Part shown: positions 49,824 through 57,600 of the stretch, piece by piece
Position numbering within the stretch: the first letter of the stretch is position 1
Layout of the letters: each line of letters opens with the position of its first letter
Source: a bacterium
GTDB taxonomy: Bacteria > Actinomycetota > Acidimicrobiia > Acidimicrobiales > Bin134
NCBI GenBank assembly: GCA_028819295.1
Contig: JAPPMA010000013.1
Coordinates: forward strand, 30,489 to 94,488
DNA length: 64,000 bases
Reading direction: 5' to 3'
Made by a program: the position numbers and the translations under genes
Notes under the pieces: model-generated
The model's database searches: none
Told to the model about the DNA's origin: nothing
Seen by the model: the letters and a program-made list of their open reading frames with translations, nothing else

Positions 49824-51128
49824 CTAGCTGTTCATGGCCTCGATGTCGAGGTGGTCGGCGAAGCGCTTGAGGGCGGCGGCTCGGCGGGTGGGGATGTGCT
49901 CGGTGGGGTGGCCGTCCACCGCTGAGTGCTCCTTGAGCGTTCGGCGGGCGATGGACACCTTGTGCACCTCGTCGGCGCCGTCCACCAGGCGGGAGGCCCG
50001 GGCATTGCGGTACATCTCCTCCAGGGGCATGTCGGCCGAGTAGCCCAGGGCGCCGTGGACCTGGATGGAGCGGTCGATGGCGTTGAACAGCATCTTGGTG
50101 CCGTACACCTTGATCATGGCGATCTCGGTGCGAGACGCCGACGAGCCGTGCTTGTCCATATGCCAGGCGGCGTGCAGGCACAGCAGCCGGGCCGAGGCGA
50201 TGTCGATGCGGGTCTCGGCGATGAAGTCCTGCACCATCTGCTTTTCGGCCAGCAGGCTGCCGTGGGCGAACCGGGACAGCGCCCGCTCGCACATCATGTC
50301 CAGCGCCCGCTGCGACTGGCCGATCCAGCGCATGGCGTGGTGGATGCGGCCGGGGCCGAGGCGCTTCTGGGCCAGCACGAACCCGTCGCCGGGCTCGCCG
50401 ATAAGGTTCTCAGCCGGCACCCGCACGTCGCGGTAGATCACCTCGGAGTGGCCCAAGGGATGGCGGGCGAACTGGCCGGGATAGGGATGGTGCATGTTGG
50501 GCACGTCCCGAACGATCTCCAGGCCGGGGGTGTCGGTGGGCACCACGATCATGGACGACCCCTGATAGGGGTGGACGTCGGGGTTGGTCACCACCATGGC
50601 GATCAGGAAATCGGCCCCCGAGCCGCCGGAGGTGAACCACTTGTGGCCGTTGATCACCCAGGTGCCGCCGTCGCGCACCGCCGAAGTCTCCAGCAGGGTG
50701 GGATCGGAGCCGGCGGTGTCGGGCTCGGTCATGGAGAACCCCGAGCGCAGCTCGCCGGCCAGCAGCGGTTCCATCCAGCGCTTCTTCTGCTCCTCATTGC
50801 CGCCGATGGCCAGCAGCTCGGCGTTGCCCGAGTCGGGGGCGTTGTTGCCGAAGATGGCCGGCGCGATCGACGACCGGCCCAGAATCTCGTGCATCAACCC
50901 CAGCTTCACCTGGCCGAATCCCTGGCCCCCCAGCTCCGGGTCGAGGTGGCAGGCCCACAGCCCCCGGTCCTTCACCTGCTGCTTCAGCGGCGCGGTCAAT
51001 GCCTTCCACTGCTCGTCGGTCACCTCCAGCTCTATGGTTTCCAGCGGCAGGATGTGCTCGTCGAGGAAATCCCGGGTCCAGTCGAGCTGCTCTTGGAACT
51101 CGGGCTCGGTCTCAAAGTCCCACGCCAC
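49824..51128 (-). CDS. Acyl-CoA dehydrogenase (complete copy)
   Basis: 434 residues. Full ACAD fold: N-terminal helical domain (EPEFQEQLDWTRDFLDEHIL), GFSMTEPDTAGSDP and INGHKWFTSGG (FAD and substrate contacts), and a C-terminal domain with RIHHAMRWIGQSQRALDMMC, VHGALGYSADMPLEEMYRNA and ARASRLVDGADEVHKVSIAR. It oxidises an acyl-CoA, transferring electrons to ETF. The ADHP...YRNARA end places it with the long ACAD10/11-like and FadE-like group; substrate unknown. Its tail was reused in the chimeric ORF at 40706. Confidence 0.9.
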   Translation of the reverse strand: MAWDFETEPEFQEQLDWTRDFLDEHILPLETIELEVTDEQWKALTAPLKQQVKDRGLWACHLDPELGGQGFGQVKLGLMHEILGRSSIAPAIFGNNAPDSGNAELLAIGGNEEQKKRWMEPLLAGELRSGFSMTEPDTAGSDPTLLETSAVRDGGTWVINGHKWFTSGGSGADFLIAMVVTNPDVHPYQGSSMIVVPTDTPGLEIVRDVPNMHHPYPGQFARHPLGHSEVIYRDVRVPAENLIGEPGDGFVLAQKRLGPGRIHHAMRWIGQSQRALDMMCERALSRFAHGSLLAEKQMVQDFIAETRIDIASARLLCLHAAWHMDKHGSSASRTEIAMIKVYGTKMLFNAIDRSIQVHGALGYSADMPLEEMYRNARASRLVDGADEVHKVSIARRTLKEHSAVDGHPTEHIPTRRAAALKRFADHLDIEAMNS

Positions 51129-51368
51129 GTCACGCTCCTTCTAGTACACCACCACGATGCGCCCGGTGGTGAGGCGGTCCTCCATCGTGCAATCCCAGCC
51201 AGGCCAAATGGAAGGGGAAGAAGAAGGCGGCCGCCTCGGTGTCGTCCAGCCGCAGAGCCTCAGACGGCCTCCCGTATTGATTAACACGCCACGCTCGCAC
51301 GGCCGCGAAGACTAGTGGTGTGGATGCAGTGGCATGTTGTTGAACCGGGCGGGGGGTAGGGTCGCTGG
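51129..51368. other. Gap between acyl-CoA dehydrogenase and MFS genes
   Basis: 240 bases between divergent genes; must contain both promoters. A minus-strand frame (RVNQYGRPSEALRLDDTEAA, AFFFPFHLAWLG) looks weakly coding but has no start or recognised family, so I record it only as a possible gene remnant. Confidence 0.35.
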
Positions 51369-52613
51369 GTGGCTGATCGACCGGGGTTTCGGGCTTCGAC
51401 TCGGGCTCTGCGGCTGCGCAACTTCCGGTTGTTCTGGTTCGGGGCGTTGGTGTCCAACACCGGGACGTGGATGCAGATCCTGGTGCTGGCCTACGTGATC
51501 GACGAGATCACCGACCGGGGGGCCTGGGTCGGGCTGGTGACCATCACCCAGACGCTTATGACGGTGTTCACCAATATGTGGGCCGGGCCGCTGGCCGACC
51601 GGGTGCCCCGGCGCAGCATCATCCTGGTGACCCAGAGCCTGCTGTGCGTCGGCGCCTTCGGGTTCGCCGCCCTGTGGGGGGCGGGCGTGCGCTCCCCGGT
51701 GGTCTACATGCTGCTGGCCTGGGGCTACGGGATCCTCAACGGGTTAATGCTTCCCGCGTGGCAGGCCTTCATCTCGGAGTTGGTGCCCAAAGAGCTGCTG
51801 TTGAACGCGGTAACGCTCAACTCGACCCAATTCCAGGCCACGCGGGCGGCGGGGCCGGCCCTGGGCGGGGTGCTGCTGGGGTTCTTCGGTCCGGGCTGGG
51901 TGTTCTTCGCCAACGGGATCTCCTTTTTCGCGGTGCTGTTCGCGGTGGTGCTCATCCAGGTGCCCCGCCTGCTGCCCGACGACCCGCCTCCCATCAGGGT
52001 GTTCGCCGACCTCCGAGAGGTGGTGGGCTACTGGAGAACCCAGCCCGGCATCCAACGGGCGTTCAAAACGGTGGTGATCACCGCCACCTGCGCCCAGCCC
52101 ATCATCTTCTTGATCGTGGTGTTTGCCGAAGAGGAGTTCAACGCCACCGGGTGGCAGCTCGGCCTCTTGGCCGCCGGTACCGGCATCGGATCGGTGGTCT
52201 TCTTCCCCTTGGTGGCCGGGAGGGGCCAGTTCACCGCCCGATCCCGACTGCTGGCCATCGGGCTGAGCATCTACGGCCTGGCGCTGGCCGGATTCGGACT
52301 GGCCCCGTGGTACGCCATGGCCATCGTGTTCCTGCTCATCCTCGGGGGCTGCCACCTCGCCACCGCCTCCACGCTGAACACCGTCATCCAGCTCCAAGTG
52401 GAGGAGTCCATGCGGGGTCGGGTCATCGCCCTGTACCTGATGGTGATCAACATGGCCATCGGCGTGGGCACCATGATCCAAGGGGCGCTGTACGACTGGG
52501 TCGGCCCCCGAATCACGGTGACGATCGGCGCGGCCACCATCGTGGTGCTGGCCGCCTGGCTGGTGAGCACCCGCCGATTCGCCTCGATGGATGTGGGCAC
52601 TGCCGCCACCTAA
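51369..52613 (+). CDS. MFS transporter, EntS/DHA3-like
   Basis: 414 residues, GTG start. Twelve hydrophobic segments; ALRLRNFRLFWFGALVSNTG, WAGPLADRVPRRSIILVTQS (motif A loop) and LVPKELLLNAVTLNSTQFQA (the second half of the signature) match the EntS/NreB-type DHA3 exporter group. It exports small organic compounds using the proton gradient; substrate unknown. No siderophore genes nearby. Confidence 0.85.
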   Translation: MADRPGFRASTRALRLRNFRLFWFGALVSNTGTWMQILVLAYVIDEITDRGAWVGLVTITQTLMTVFTNMWAGPLADRVPRRSIILVTQSLLCVGAFGFAALWGAGVRSPVVYMLLAWGYGILNGLMLPAWQAFISELVPKELLLNAVTLNSTQFQATRAAGPALGGVLLGFFGPGWVFFANGISFFAVLFAVVLIQVPRLLPDDPPPIRVFADLREVVGYWRTQPGIQRAFKTVVITATCAQPIIFLIVVFAEEEFNATGWQLGLLAAGTGIGSVVFFPLVAGRGQFTARSRLLAIGLSIYGLALAGFGLAPWYAMAIVFLLILGGCHLATASTLNTVIQLQVEESMRGRVIALYLMVINMAIGVGTMIQGALYDWVGPRITVTIGAATIVVLAAWLVSTRRFASMDVGTAAT

Positions 52614-52753
52614 CCCGCAGGCGCTCGGGGCGGGGCGAAGAGCCCGTCCGCTAAGTTTGGAGCTGGGCGTCTGCTGAGCCCGTCGGTCGCATTGGCCAGA
52701 TGGCGTCCGGCCTGAATGGTGGTCGGCGGGGAAGCGGTTCGTAGGATCGGTCC

Positions 52754-53518
52754 ATGAGCAGTTTGTTCGACTTGACGGGGAGGGTGGCGGTGGTCACCGG
52801 GGGCACCAAGGGCATCGGTCGGTCCATAGCCACGGGCTATGCCATGGCCGGCGCCGATGTGGTGATCACCGGGCGGCGACAGCCAGGCTGTGATGAAGCC
52901 GCAGCCGAGCTGAATGCTGAGCTGGCCGGCCAGTCGGTGCGGGGCATCGCCTGCCACATGGGGGAGTGGGATCAGATCGGCGCACTGGTCGATCGGGTAT
53001 ACGACGAGTTGGGCCGGATCGACGTGCTGGTCAACAACGCCGGCATCAATCCGGCCCTTGTCACCGTGGCCGAGTGTACCGAGGCCTACTTCGACAAGTT
53101 GTACGCGGTGAACCTGAAGGGGCCGATCCGCCTGGCCGGGCTGGTGGCCCCCCGCATGGGCGAAGCCGGCGGGGGTTCTATCATCAACGTGACCACCATG
53201 GGGGTTTACCGCGGCGGCGCAGGAGTGGGGGTCTACACCTCCAGCAAGGCAGCGCTGCACAATCTAACCCGAGTCATGGCCGACGAGTGGGCGGGGCTTG
53301 GTGTGCGGGTCAACTCCATGGCCCCGGGGCCGTTCATGTCGGAGATGATGAGGGGATCCATGCGGGTCGACCCCGAGTTTCCCGAGCGAGCGGGGCGGGC
53401 CACCATGATGAATCGGGTGGCCGATTGCGATGAGATCATTGGTCTGGCTCTGTTCCTGGCCTCTGATGCGGCCTCATTCGTCACCGGTCACGACTACAAG
53501 ATCGCGGGCGGCATGTGA
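52754..53518 (+). CDS. Short-chain dehydrogenase/reductase
   Basis: 254 residues, classical SDR. NAD(P)-binding TGGTKGIGRS, structural NNAG, and the catalytic Ser-Tyr-Lys set: TTMGVYRGGAGVGVYTSSKA (Tyr/Lys in YTSSK). The C-terminal SDAASFVTGHDYKIAGGM is the usual FabG-like closing strand. Substrate unknown; neighbours give no clear pathway. Confidence 0.87.
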   Translation: MSSLFDLTGRVAVVTGGTKGIGRSIATGYAMAGADVVITGRRQPGCDEAAAELNAELAGQSVRGIACHMGEWDQIGALVDRVYDELGRIDVLVNNAGINPALVTVAECTEAYFDKLYAVNLKGPIRLAGLVAPRMGEAGGGSIINVTTMGVYRGGAGVGVYTSSKAALHNLTRVMADEWAGLGVRVNSMAPGPFMSEMMRGSMRVDPEFPERAGRATMMNRVADCDEIIGLALFLASDAASFVTGHDYKIAGGM

Positions 53519-53529
53519 GCAGCGGCTCT

Positions 53530-54039
53530 TCAGGAGCCAGCGGCTAAGCGGGCGATCTGAGCCTCCTGCGAGCGGGACTGGGGTCCCGCGGCCGGCCGGG
53601 CGGCACGAACGGCGGCCACCGCTTGGTCGAGGCCCATTCCCCGGGAGGTGAGCACCGAGATGCACACGATTCCGGCCCGGCCGTAGCCAGCTCCGCAGTG
53701 GAGCATCACCCCGGTGCCCTCGTCGAGGTGCTGGTTGATGTCATCCACCAGCTCCCGAATGGCGTCATCGCCAGCGACCCCTTGATCGGCCATCGGCACA
53801 TGGATGGCCTGGTGGGGGGCGGGGTCGGCCAGCCACGCCGGGTAGTCGGGAAAGCGCATGGCGATCTCCGCGTCGGTGAGCAAGCACACCATGACCTCAG
53901 CGCCCACATCCTCGAGGGCCGCGGCCGGATCAGGTCCGGTTACTGCGAATGCCGCAGCGTGGAGATTCCCGGCGGTGCCGGGCACCGGGATCCGGTGTAT
54001 TCCCCCCGCCATCTGATACCGCGCCGCCCCCACCTGCAC
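53530..54039 (-). CDS. Dual-specificity/tyrosine phosphatase-like protein
   Basis: 169 residues. The P-loop VMLHCGAGYGRAGIVCI has the HCx5R signature of cysteine phosphatases, and LADPAPHQAIHVPMADQGV upstream carries the general-acid Asp. It probably dephosphorylates a protein, phosphosugar or phosphoinositide-like substrate in the cytosol. It is divergent from the CRISPR-like repeat and HicBA genes. Confidence 0.83.
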   Translation of the reverse strand: MQVGAARYQMAGGIHRIPVPGTAGNLHAAAFAVTGPDPAAALEDVGAEVMVCLLTDAEIAMRFPDYPAWLADPAPHQAIHVPMADQGVAGDDAIRELVDDINQHLDEGTGVMLHCGAGYGRAGIVCISVLTSRGMGLDQAVAAVRAARPAAGPQSRSQEAQIARLAAGS

Positions 54040-54040
54040 C

Positions 54041-54149
54041 CCGCCACCCTAACGGGGGCTGAGAATATGGTTGAAAGTCGTATGCCGTGTCCGGTGCCAG
54101 CCCGTCGAACAACCGCCACCCTAACGGGGGCTGAGAATATGGTTGAAAG
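54041..54149. CRISPR. Two-repeat CRISPR-like element
   Basis: Two perfect 37-base direct repeats (54041-54077 and 54113-54149) flank a unique 35-base spacer. The repeat begins CCGCCACCCTAACGGGGGCT and ends GGTTGAAAG, like many CRISPR repeats that end in a GAAAC/G motif. Repeat and spacer sizes are typical of type I-C or I-U arrays. But there is only one spacer, no cas gene in the window, and the repeat has little dyad symmetry beyond CCC...GGG. A simple tandem duplication of a promoter-proximal segment is the alternative. Confidence 0.45.
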
Positions 54150-54178
54150 GAGAATCCTTCCGAGGTAGGTTGCAAACC

Positions 54179-54403
54179 GTGACGTTGCTTGCGACAGAAA
54201 TCGTCTTCGAGGTCAGCGAAGACGAAGTGGATGGCGGGTATTCCGCCAGCGCCGTTGGGTATGGCATCCACACGCAGGGGGAGACGATTGAGGAGATTCG
54301 CGAGAACGTTCGAGAAGCCTTCGAGTGCTACTTTGACGGGGAATTGGCTCGCCCCGAAGTGATCCACCTGCACTTTTCTCACGACGAGGTCTTGGTTCTT
54401 TGA
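54179..54403 (+). CDS. hicB: HicB-like antitoxin
   Basis: 74 residues from the GTG at 54179 (GAGGTAGG about ten bases upstream). TEIVFEVSEDEVDGGYSASA, VGYGIHTQGETIEEIRENVR and EAFECYFDG form a HicB partial-RNase-H fold; no DNA-binding domain follows, so this is the short type. A TTG at 54143 within the repeat is possible but less likely. It overlaps hicA by 4 bp (TTGA). Confidence 0.83.
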   Translation: MTLLATEIVFEVSEDEVDGGYSASAVGYGIHTQGETIEEIRENVREAFECYFDGELARPEVIHLHFSHDEVLVL

Positions 54404-54642
54404 GGCTGCCGCGCGATGTGCGCGGGGCCGATCTGCAAAGAGCGCTTCAAAGGTTGGGGTACCGGACTACCCGGCAACGCGGTTCTCATGTGCGTGTGAC
54501 TACAAATGTCAACGGGGAGCACCACGAAGTCATTCCCCTGCACAAGCCCATCAAGGCCAAGACACTGTCAAGCATTCTCAAGGGTGTTGCATCACATCAT
54601 GAAATGAATGTGCAGGAGCTGTTGGAGTTGCTTGGTCTTTAG
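54400..54642 (+). CDS. hicA: HicA-type toxin
   Basis: 80 residues, TTG start overlapping hicB's stop. The dsRBD-like fold is plain: ALQRLGYRTTRQRGSHVRVT with the catalytic His in GSHVRV, then HHEVIPLHKPIKAKTLSSIL. It is an mRNA interferase, controlled by HicB. The order HicB-HicA is the reverse of the classical HicAB order. Confidence 0.88.
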   Translation: MRLPRDVRGADLQRALQRLGYRTTRQRGSHVRVTTNVNGEHHEVIPLHKPIKAKTLSSILKGVASHHEMNVQELLELLGL

Positions 54643-54781
54643 CCCGGCTTGGCATCTGTGCTCGGCCGAAACTGGCCTGGATGGCAACGGGGCACATGGG
54701 GGAAGCTGAAGGGATAGCCCACGCGTGGACCGCCGCCGAGAACGGATCAGACGGTGGCCCAATCGGGCGGCGATCGCAGCC

Positions 54782-56068
54782 TCAGCGGTTGACGCCTTGG
54801 CCCCGAGAGACCAACCCGGCCAGGTCGCGGTCTTTGCCCTGGTAGCGGCCTTTGTCCATCGACTGCACGGAGATGTCGTGGTCGACGGCGGCAGCTCTGA
54901 GGGCGCCCACCGTGCAATCGGCCTGGTCGAAATGTGCGAAGGGGTCGTAGTTGTACCAGGCCATGGCGTTGAGGTGGGTCATCTTGTCCACCTCGTCGTC
55001 GGGCACCCCGGTGAGCGACTCGGACAGCTTCTCGGGGGCATCGGGCCAGGTGGAGTCGCTGTGGGGGTAGTCCATCTCCCAGCAGATGTTGTCGATGCCG
55101 ATCTCGTGGCGCATCACCACGCCCACCGGATCGTTGATGAAGCAGGTCAAGAAGTTGCGCCGGAACACCTCGCTGGGCAGCATGTTGTCGAAGTCCTGAC
55201 CGGTCCACAGGTGGTGCATGTCATAAGTGCGGTCGGCCCGGTCCATGAAGTAGGGGATCCAGCCGGTCCCGCCCTCCGACAGGGCGATCTTGATGTCGGG
55301 GAAGCGGCGGGGGATGGTCGACCACAAGAGGTCGGCGGCCGCTTGGCTGATGTTCATGGGCTGGAGCTGGATCATCACGTCCATGGGGGCGTCCGGGGCG
55401 GTGATGACCATCTCTCCCGACGAGCCCAAGTGGATGGAGCACACCGAGTCGGTGTCGCAGAACGCCTGCCACAGCGGGTCCCAGTAGTCGCTGTGGAAGC
55501 TGGGCTGGCCCAGTCTCGCTGGATTCTCAGTGAATGTCATGGAATAGCAGCCCAGCTCAGCCATTCGCCGCACCTCGGCAGCGCTTTCTTCTGCGCTCCA
55601 GATCATGGGCAGGGCCATCGGTATGAACCGTCCAGGATAGGCGCCGGCCCACTCGTGGATGTGCCAGTCGTTGTAGGCCCGGATCAGGTCGGCGGCGAAC
55701 TCCTTGTCGGGGTGGTTGGCGAACAGCCGGCCGGCGAAGCCGGGAAACGACGGGAAGCACATCGAGCCCAGCACCCCGGCGGCGTTCATGTCTTTGATCC
55801 GCTCGTGGACGTTGTAGCATCCGGGGCGCAGCTCATCGAAGGCGGTGGGCTCGACGCCGTACTCCTCCTTGGGCCGCCCGGCCACCGCGTTCAGGCCCAC
55901 GTTGGGAATGATGTTGCCGTTGAACTCCCAGACGTCGTCGCCCGTCTCGGTCTGGATCACCCTGGGAGCCTCATCGCGCCATTTGGCGGGAAGGTGGTTG
56001 TCGAACATTTCGGGGGGTTCGCACAGATGGTCGTCCACGCTCACCAAGATCATGTCGTTCAGGTCCAC
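54782..56068 (-). CDS. Amidohydrolase 2-family protein
   Basis: 428 residues. The metal-dependent amidohydrolase pattern starts VSVDDHLCEPPEMFDNHLPA (metal His), later IHLGSSGEMVITAP, RFPDIKIALSEGGTGWIPY and the end block NICWEMDYPHSDSTWPDAPE (Asp/His). This group includes ACMSD-like decarboxylases and many actinobacterial members of unknown substrate. The 139-base gap on its left holds nothing recognisable. It is divergent from the SDR gene at 56175. Confidence 0.83.
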   Translation of the reverse strand: MDLNDMILVSVDDHLCEPPEMFDNHLPAKWRDEAPRVIQTETGDDVWEFNGNIIPNVGLNAVAGRPKEEYGVEPTAFDELRPGCYNVHERIKDMNAAGVLGSMCFPSFPGFAGRLFANHPDKEFAADLIRAYNDWHIHEWAGAYPGRFIPMALPMIWSAEESAAEVRRMAELGCYSMTFTENPARLGQPSFHSDYWDPLWQAFCDTDSVCSIHLGSSGEMVITAPDAPMDVMIQLQPMNISQAAADLLWSTIPRRFPDIKIALSEGGTGWIPYFMDRADRTYDMHHLWTGQDFDNMLPSEVFRRNFLTCFINDPVGVVMRHEIGIDNICWEMDYPHSDSTWPDAPEKLSESLTGVPDDEVDKMTHLNAMAWYNYDPFAHFDQADCTVGALRAAAVDHDISVQSMDKGRYQGKDRDLAGLVSRGQGVNR

Positions 56069-56174
56069 TGCGTTCTCCTCTGGACTTGACTGCTCGCCGG
56101 AACAACCCTAACGATACAGGCACAGTAACATTTGCCGGCCAAGCCATCCCACCGGCAGTCCCAGGAGGCCCACC

Positions 56175-56990
56175 ATGTCCAACCCCATGAGCTATGAAGG
56201 CCGCAACGTCGTGGTCACCGGTGCCTACTCCGGCGTGGGCGCCGCGCTGGTGGAGCTGCTGGCCGACCTCGGGGCGGCGGCGATCACCGCGCTGGACATC
56301 AAGGAGCCGGAGGGGCCGATCACCCGGTACATCCCAACCAACATGGGCGACCCGGTGGCGGTGGACGAGGCGGCCGCGGCCATCGACGCCCCCGTGCATG
56401 TGCTGTTCAACAATGCCGGTATCGCGGCCACCTTCTCGCCTGAAGACGTGATGAAGGTGAACACCCTGGGGCTGATGCGGCTGACCGATGCCCTGCTGCC
56501 CAAGATTCCCGCCGGGGGCGCGGTGGTCAACACCGCCTCCATTGCGGGGATGAACTGGCCGGCCCACCAGGCCGAGATCACCGAGCTGTTGAGCATCGAC
56601 GACTGGGACAAGTCGGTGGCCTGGGTGGAGGAGCACCCCGAGGCGGTGGCCGACGGCTACATGTTCTCCAAGGAGTGCGTGCAGATCTTCACCATGCAGG
56701 CCGCCAAGGGGATGCTGGCCAACGGCGTGCGCATCGCCAGCGCCTGCCCGGCGCCCATCGACACCCCGCTGCTGCCCGACTTCAAGCAGACCATGGGCGA
56801 GCAGATGATCGACTGGACCGCGGCCAACGCCGGGGGCCGCTACGTGACCGCCGCGGAGGTGGCCAACCTGCTGGCCTATCTGGGGTCGGATGCCGCGTCG
56901 TTCATCTCCGGTGTGAACGTGAACATCGACAACGCCTTCCAGGGCTCGATGATCACCGGCCAAGTGGACTTCGGGGAGCTGGCCGGCTAG
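56175..56990 (+). CDS. Short-chain dehydrogenase/reductase (3-alpha-HSDH-like)
   Basis: 271 residues. Cofactor loop VVVTGAYSGVGAALVELLAD, FNNAGIAATFSPED, and catalytic YMFSKECVQIF (Tyr-x3-Lys). The insert between the Ser and Tyr (NWPAHQAEITELLSIDDWDK) and the Y(MFS)K spacing resemble the 3-alpha-hydroxysteroid dehydrogenase/carbonyl reductase group. Steroid or terpenoid substrates are plausible. GGAGG at 56162-56167 precedes the start. Confidence 0.85.
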   Translation: MSNPMSYEGRNVVVTGAYSGVGAALVELLADLGAAAITALDIKEPEGPITRYIPTNMGDPVAVDEAAAAIDAPVHVLFNNAGIAATFSPEDVMKVNTLGLMRLTDALLPKIPAGGAVVNTASIAGMNWPAHQAEITELLSIDDWDKSVAWVEEHPEAVADGYMFSKECVQIFTMQAAKGMLANGVRIASACPAPIDTPLLPDFKQTMGEQMIDWTAANAGGRYVTAAEVANLLAYLGSDAASFISGVNVNIDNAFQGSMITGQVDFGELAG

Positions 56991-57008
56991 CCGGTTCGGC
57001 GGCGGCCG

Positions 57009-57536
57009 CTAGACCGCGGCCGACAATCGGGCCTGGAGCTCGGCGGTCAGGGCGGCCACCTGGTCGGCAACGTCGGCCAGGATGCCGGCGTCGAGCCCGT
57101 CGGCCAATTCGCCTGCGCCGGCTTGGGCCAGCATGGGAGCGAGCCCGCCGGTGCGAATCTTGCCCACCGCCCAGTCGGCAATGGGGCCGTGGGCGGTCTC
57201 GTCGAAGGGGATGATGTGGTTCCGCCCGCCGCCGGCGTAGTTGTAGTGGTAGTGGGGAGCATCCTCGAACAGGTCGAAGCGCAGGTACTCCCAGTGGCCG
57301 TCGGCGTCGAAGATGTGCAGCGACACCCCCCGGTCCTCGATGCCCAGCGGTGCGGTGCGGCGCAGCTCCTCGATGTAGGACTCGTCGGCCTCGTAGTACT
57401 CCATCAGCGCCTCGGGGGTGAGATTGCGGTACTCCACCCCGATCTTGAGCACCCCGGCGTCGAAGTAGGTGGTGCGGGCGTCGTCGGGCCGCATGGGCGG
57501 CATGTCGTAGACGTGGCCGATCTCCATGGCCGACAT
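57009..57536 (-). CDS. Conserved hypothetical protein
   Basis: 175 residues: TYFDAGVLKIGVEYRNLTPE, ALMEYYEADESYIEELRR, GVSLHIFDADGHWEYLRFDL, FEDAPHYHYNYAGGGRNHII. The block of His and Tyr residues (HYHYNY) may bind a metal. I do not recognise the family. It is divergent from and 64 bp from the ADP-forming acyl-CoA synthetase, so a shared control region is possible. Confidence 0.75.
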   Translation of the reverse strand: MSAMEIGHVYDMPPMRPDDARTTYFDAGVLKIGVEYRNLTPEALMEYYEADESYIEELRRTAPLGIEDRGVSLHIFDADGHWEYLRFDLFEDAPHYHYNYAGGGRNHIIPFDETAHGPIADWAVGKIRTGGLAPMLAQAGAGELADGLDAGILADVADQVAALTAELQARLSAAV

Positions 57537-57600
57537 CGTATCGTGCCGGATAAGCCTGGCCTGTTGGTGTTGGACACCCGCTCACTACCATCGGATTCCC

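Larger units (their letters stand above)
41025..50142. repeat. Copy 2 of the tandem duplication (mostly intact)
   Basis: Gene order: DUF2442, [RelE-antitoxin insertion], ADP-ribosylglycohydrolase, GNAT-PIN protein, ASCH protein, vapB, vapC, [HNH protein], HAD, engB, acyl-CoA dehydrogenase. It starts at the breakpoint in the chimeric ORF and ends where the ACAD sequence used at 41024 begins (about 50142). It is 3.7 kb longer than copy 1 because copy 1 lost coding sequence and the two copies gained different modules. Confidence 0.75.

Noticed and set aside
51140..51300. Possible coding remnant upstream of the acyl-CoA dehydrogenase
   Set aside because: A weakly coding-looking minus-strand frame exists but has no start, no family and is short; kept only as a note in the gap feature.
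53623..54168. Plus-strand frame with a repeated ATLTGAENMVE peptide
   Set aside because: The peptide repeat is just translation of the 37-base DNA repeat, and the rest is antisense to the phosphatase gene.
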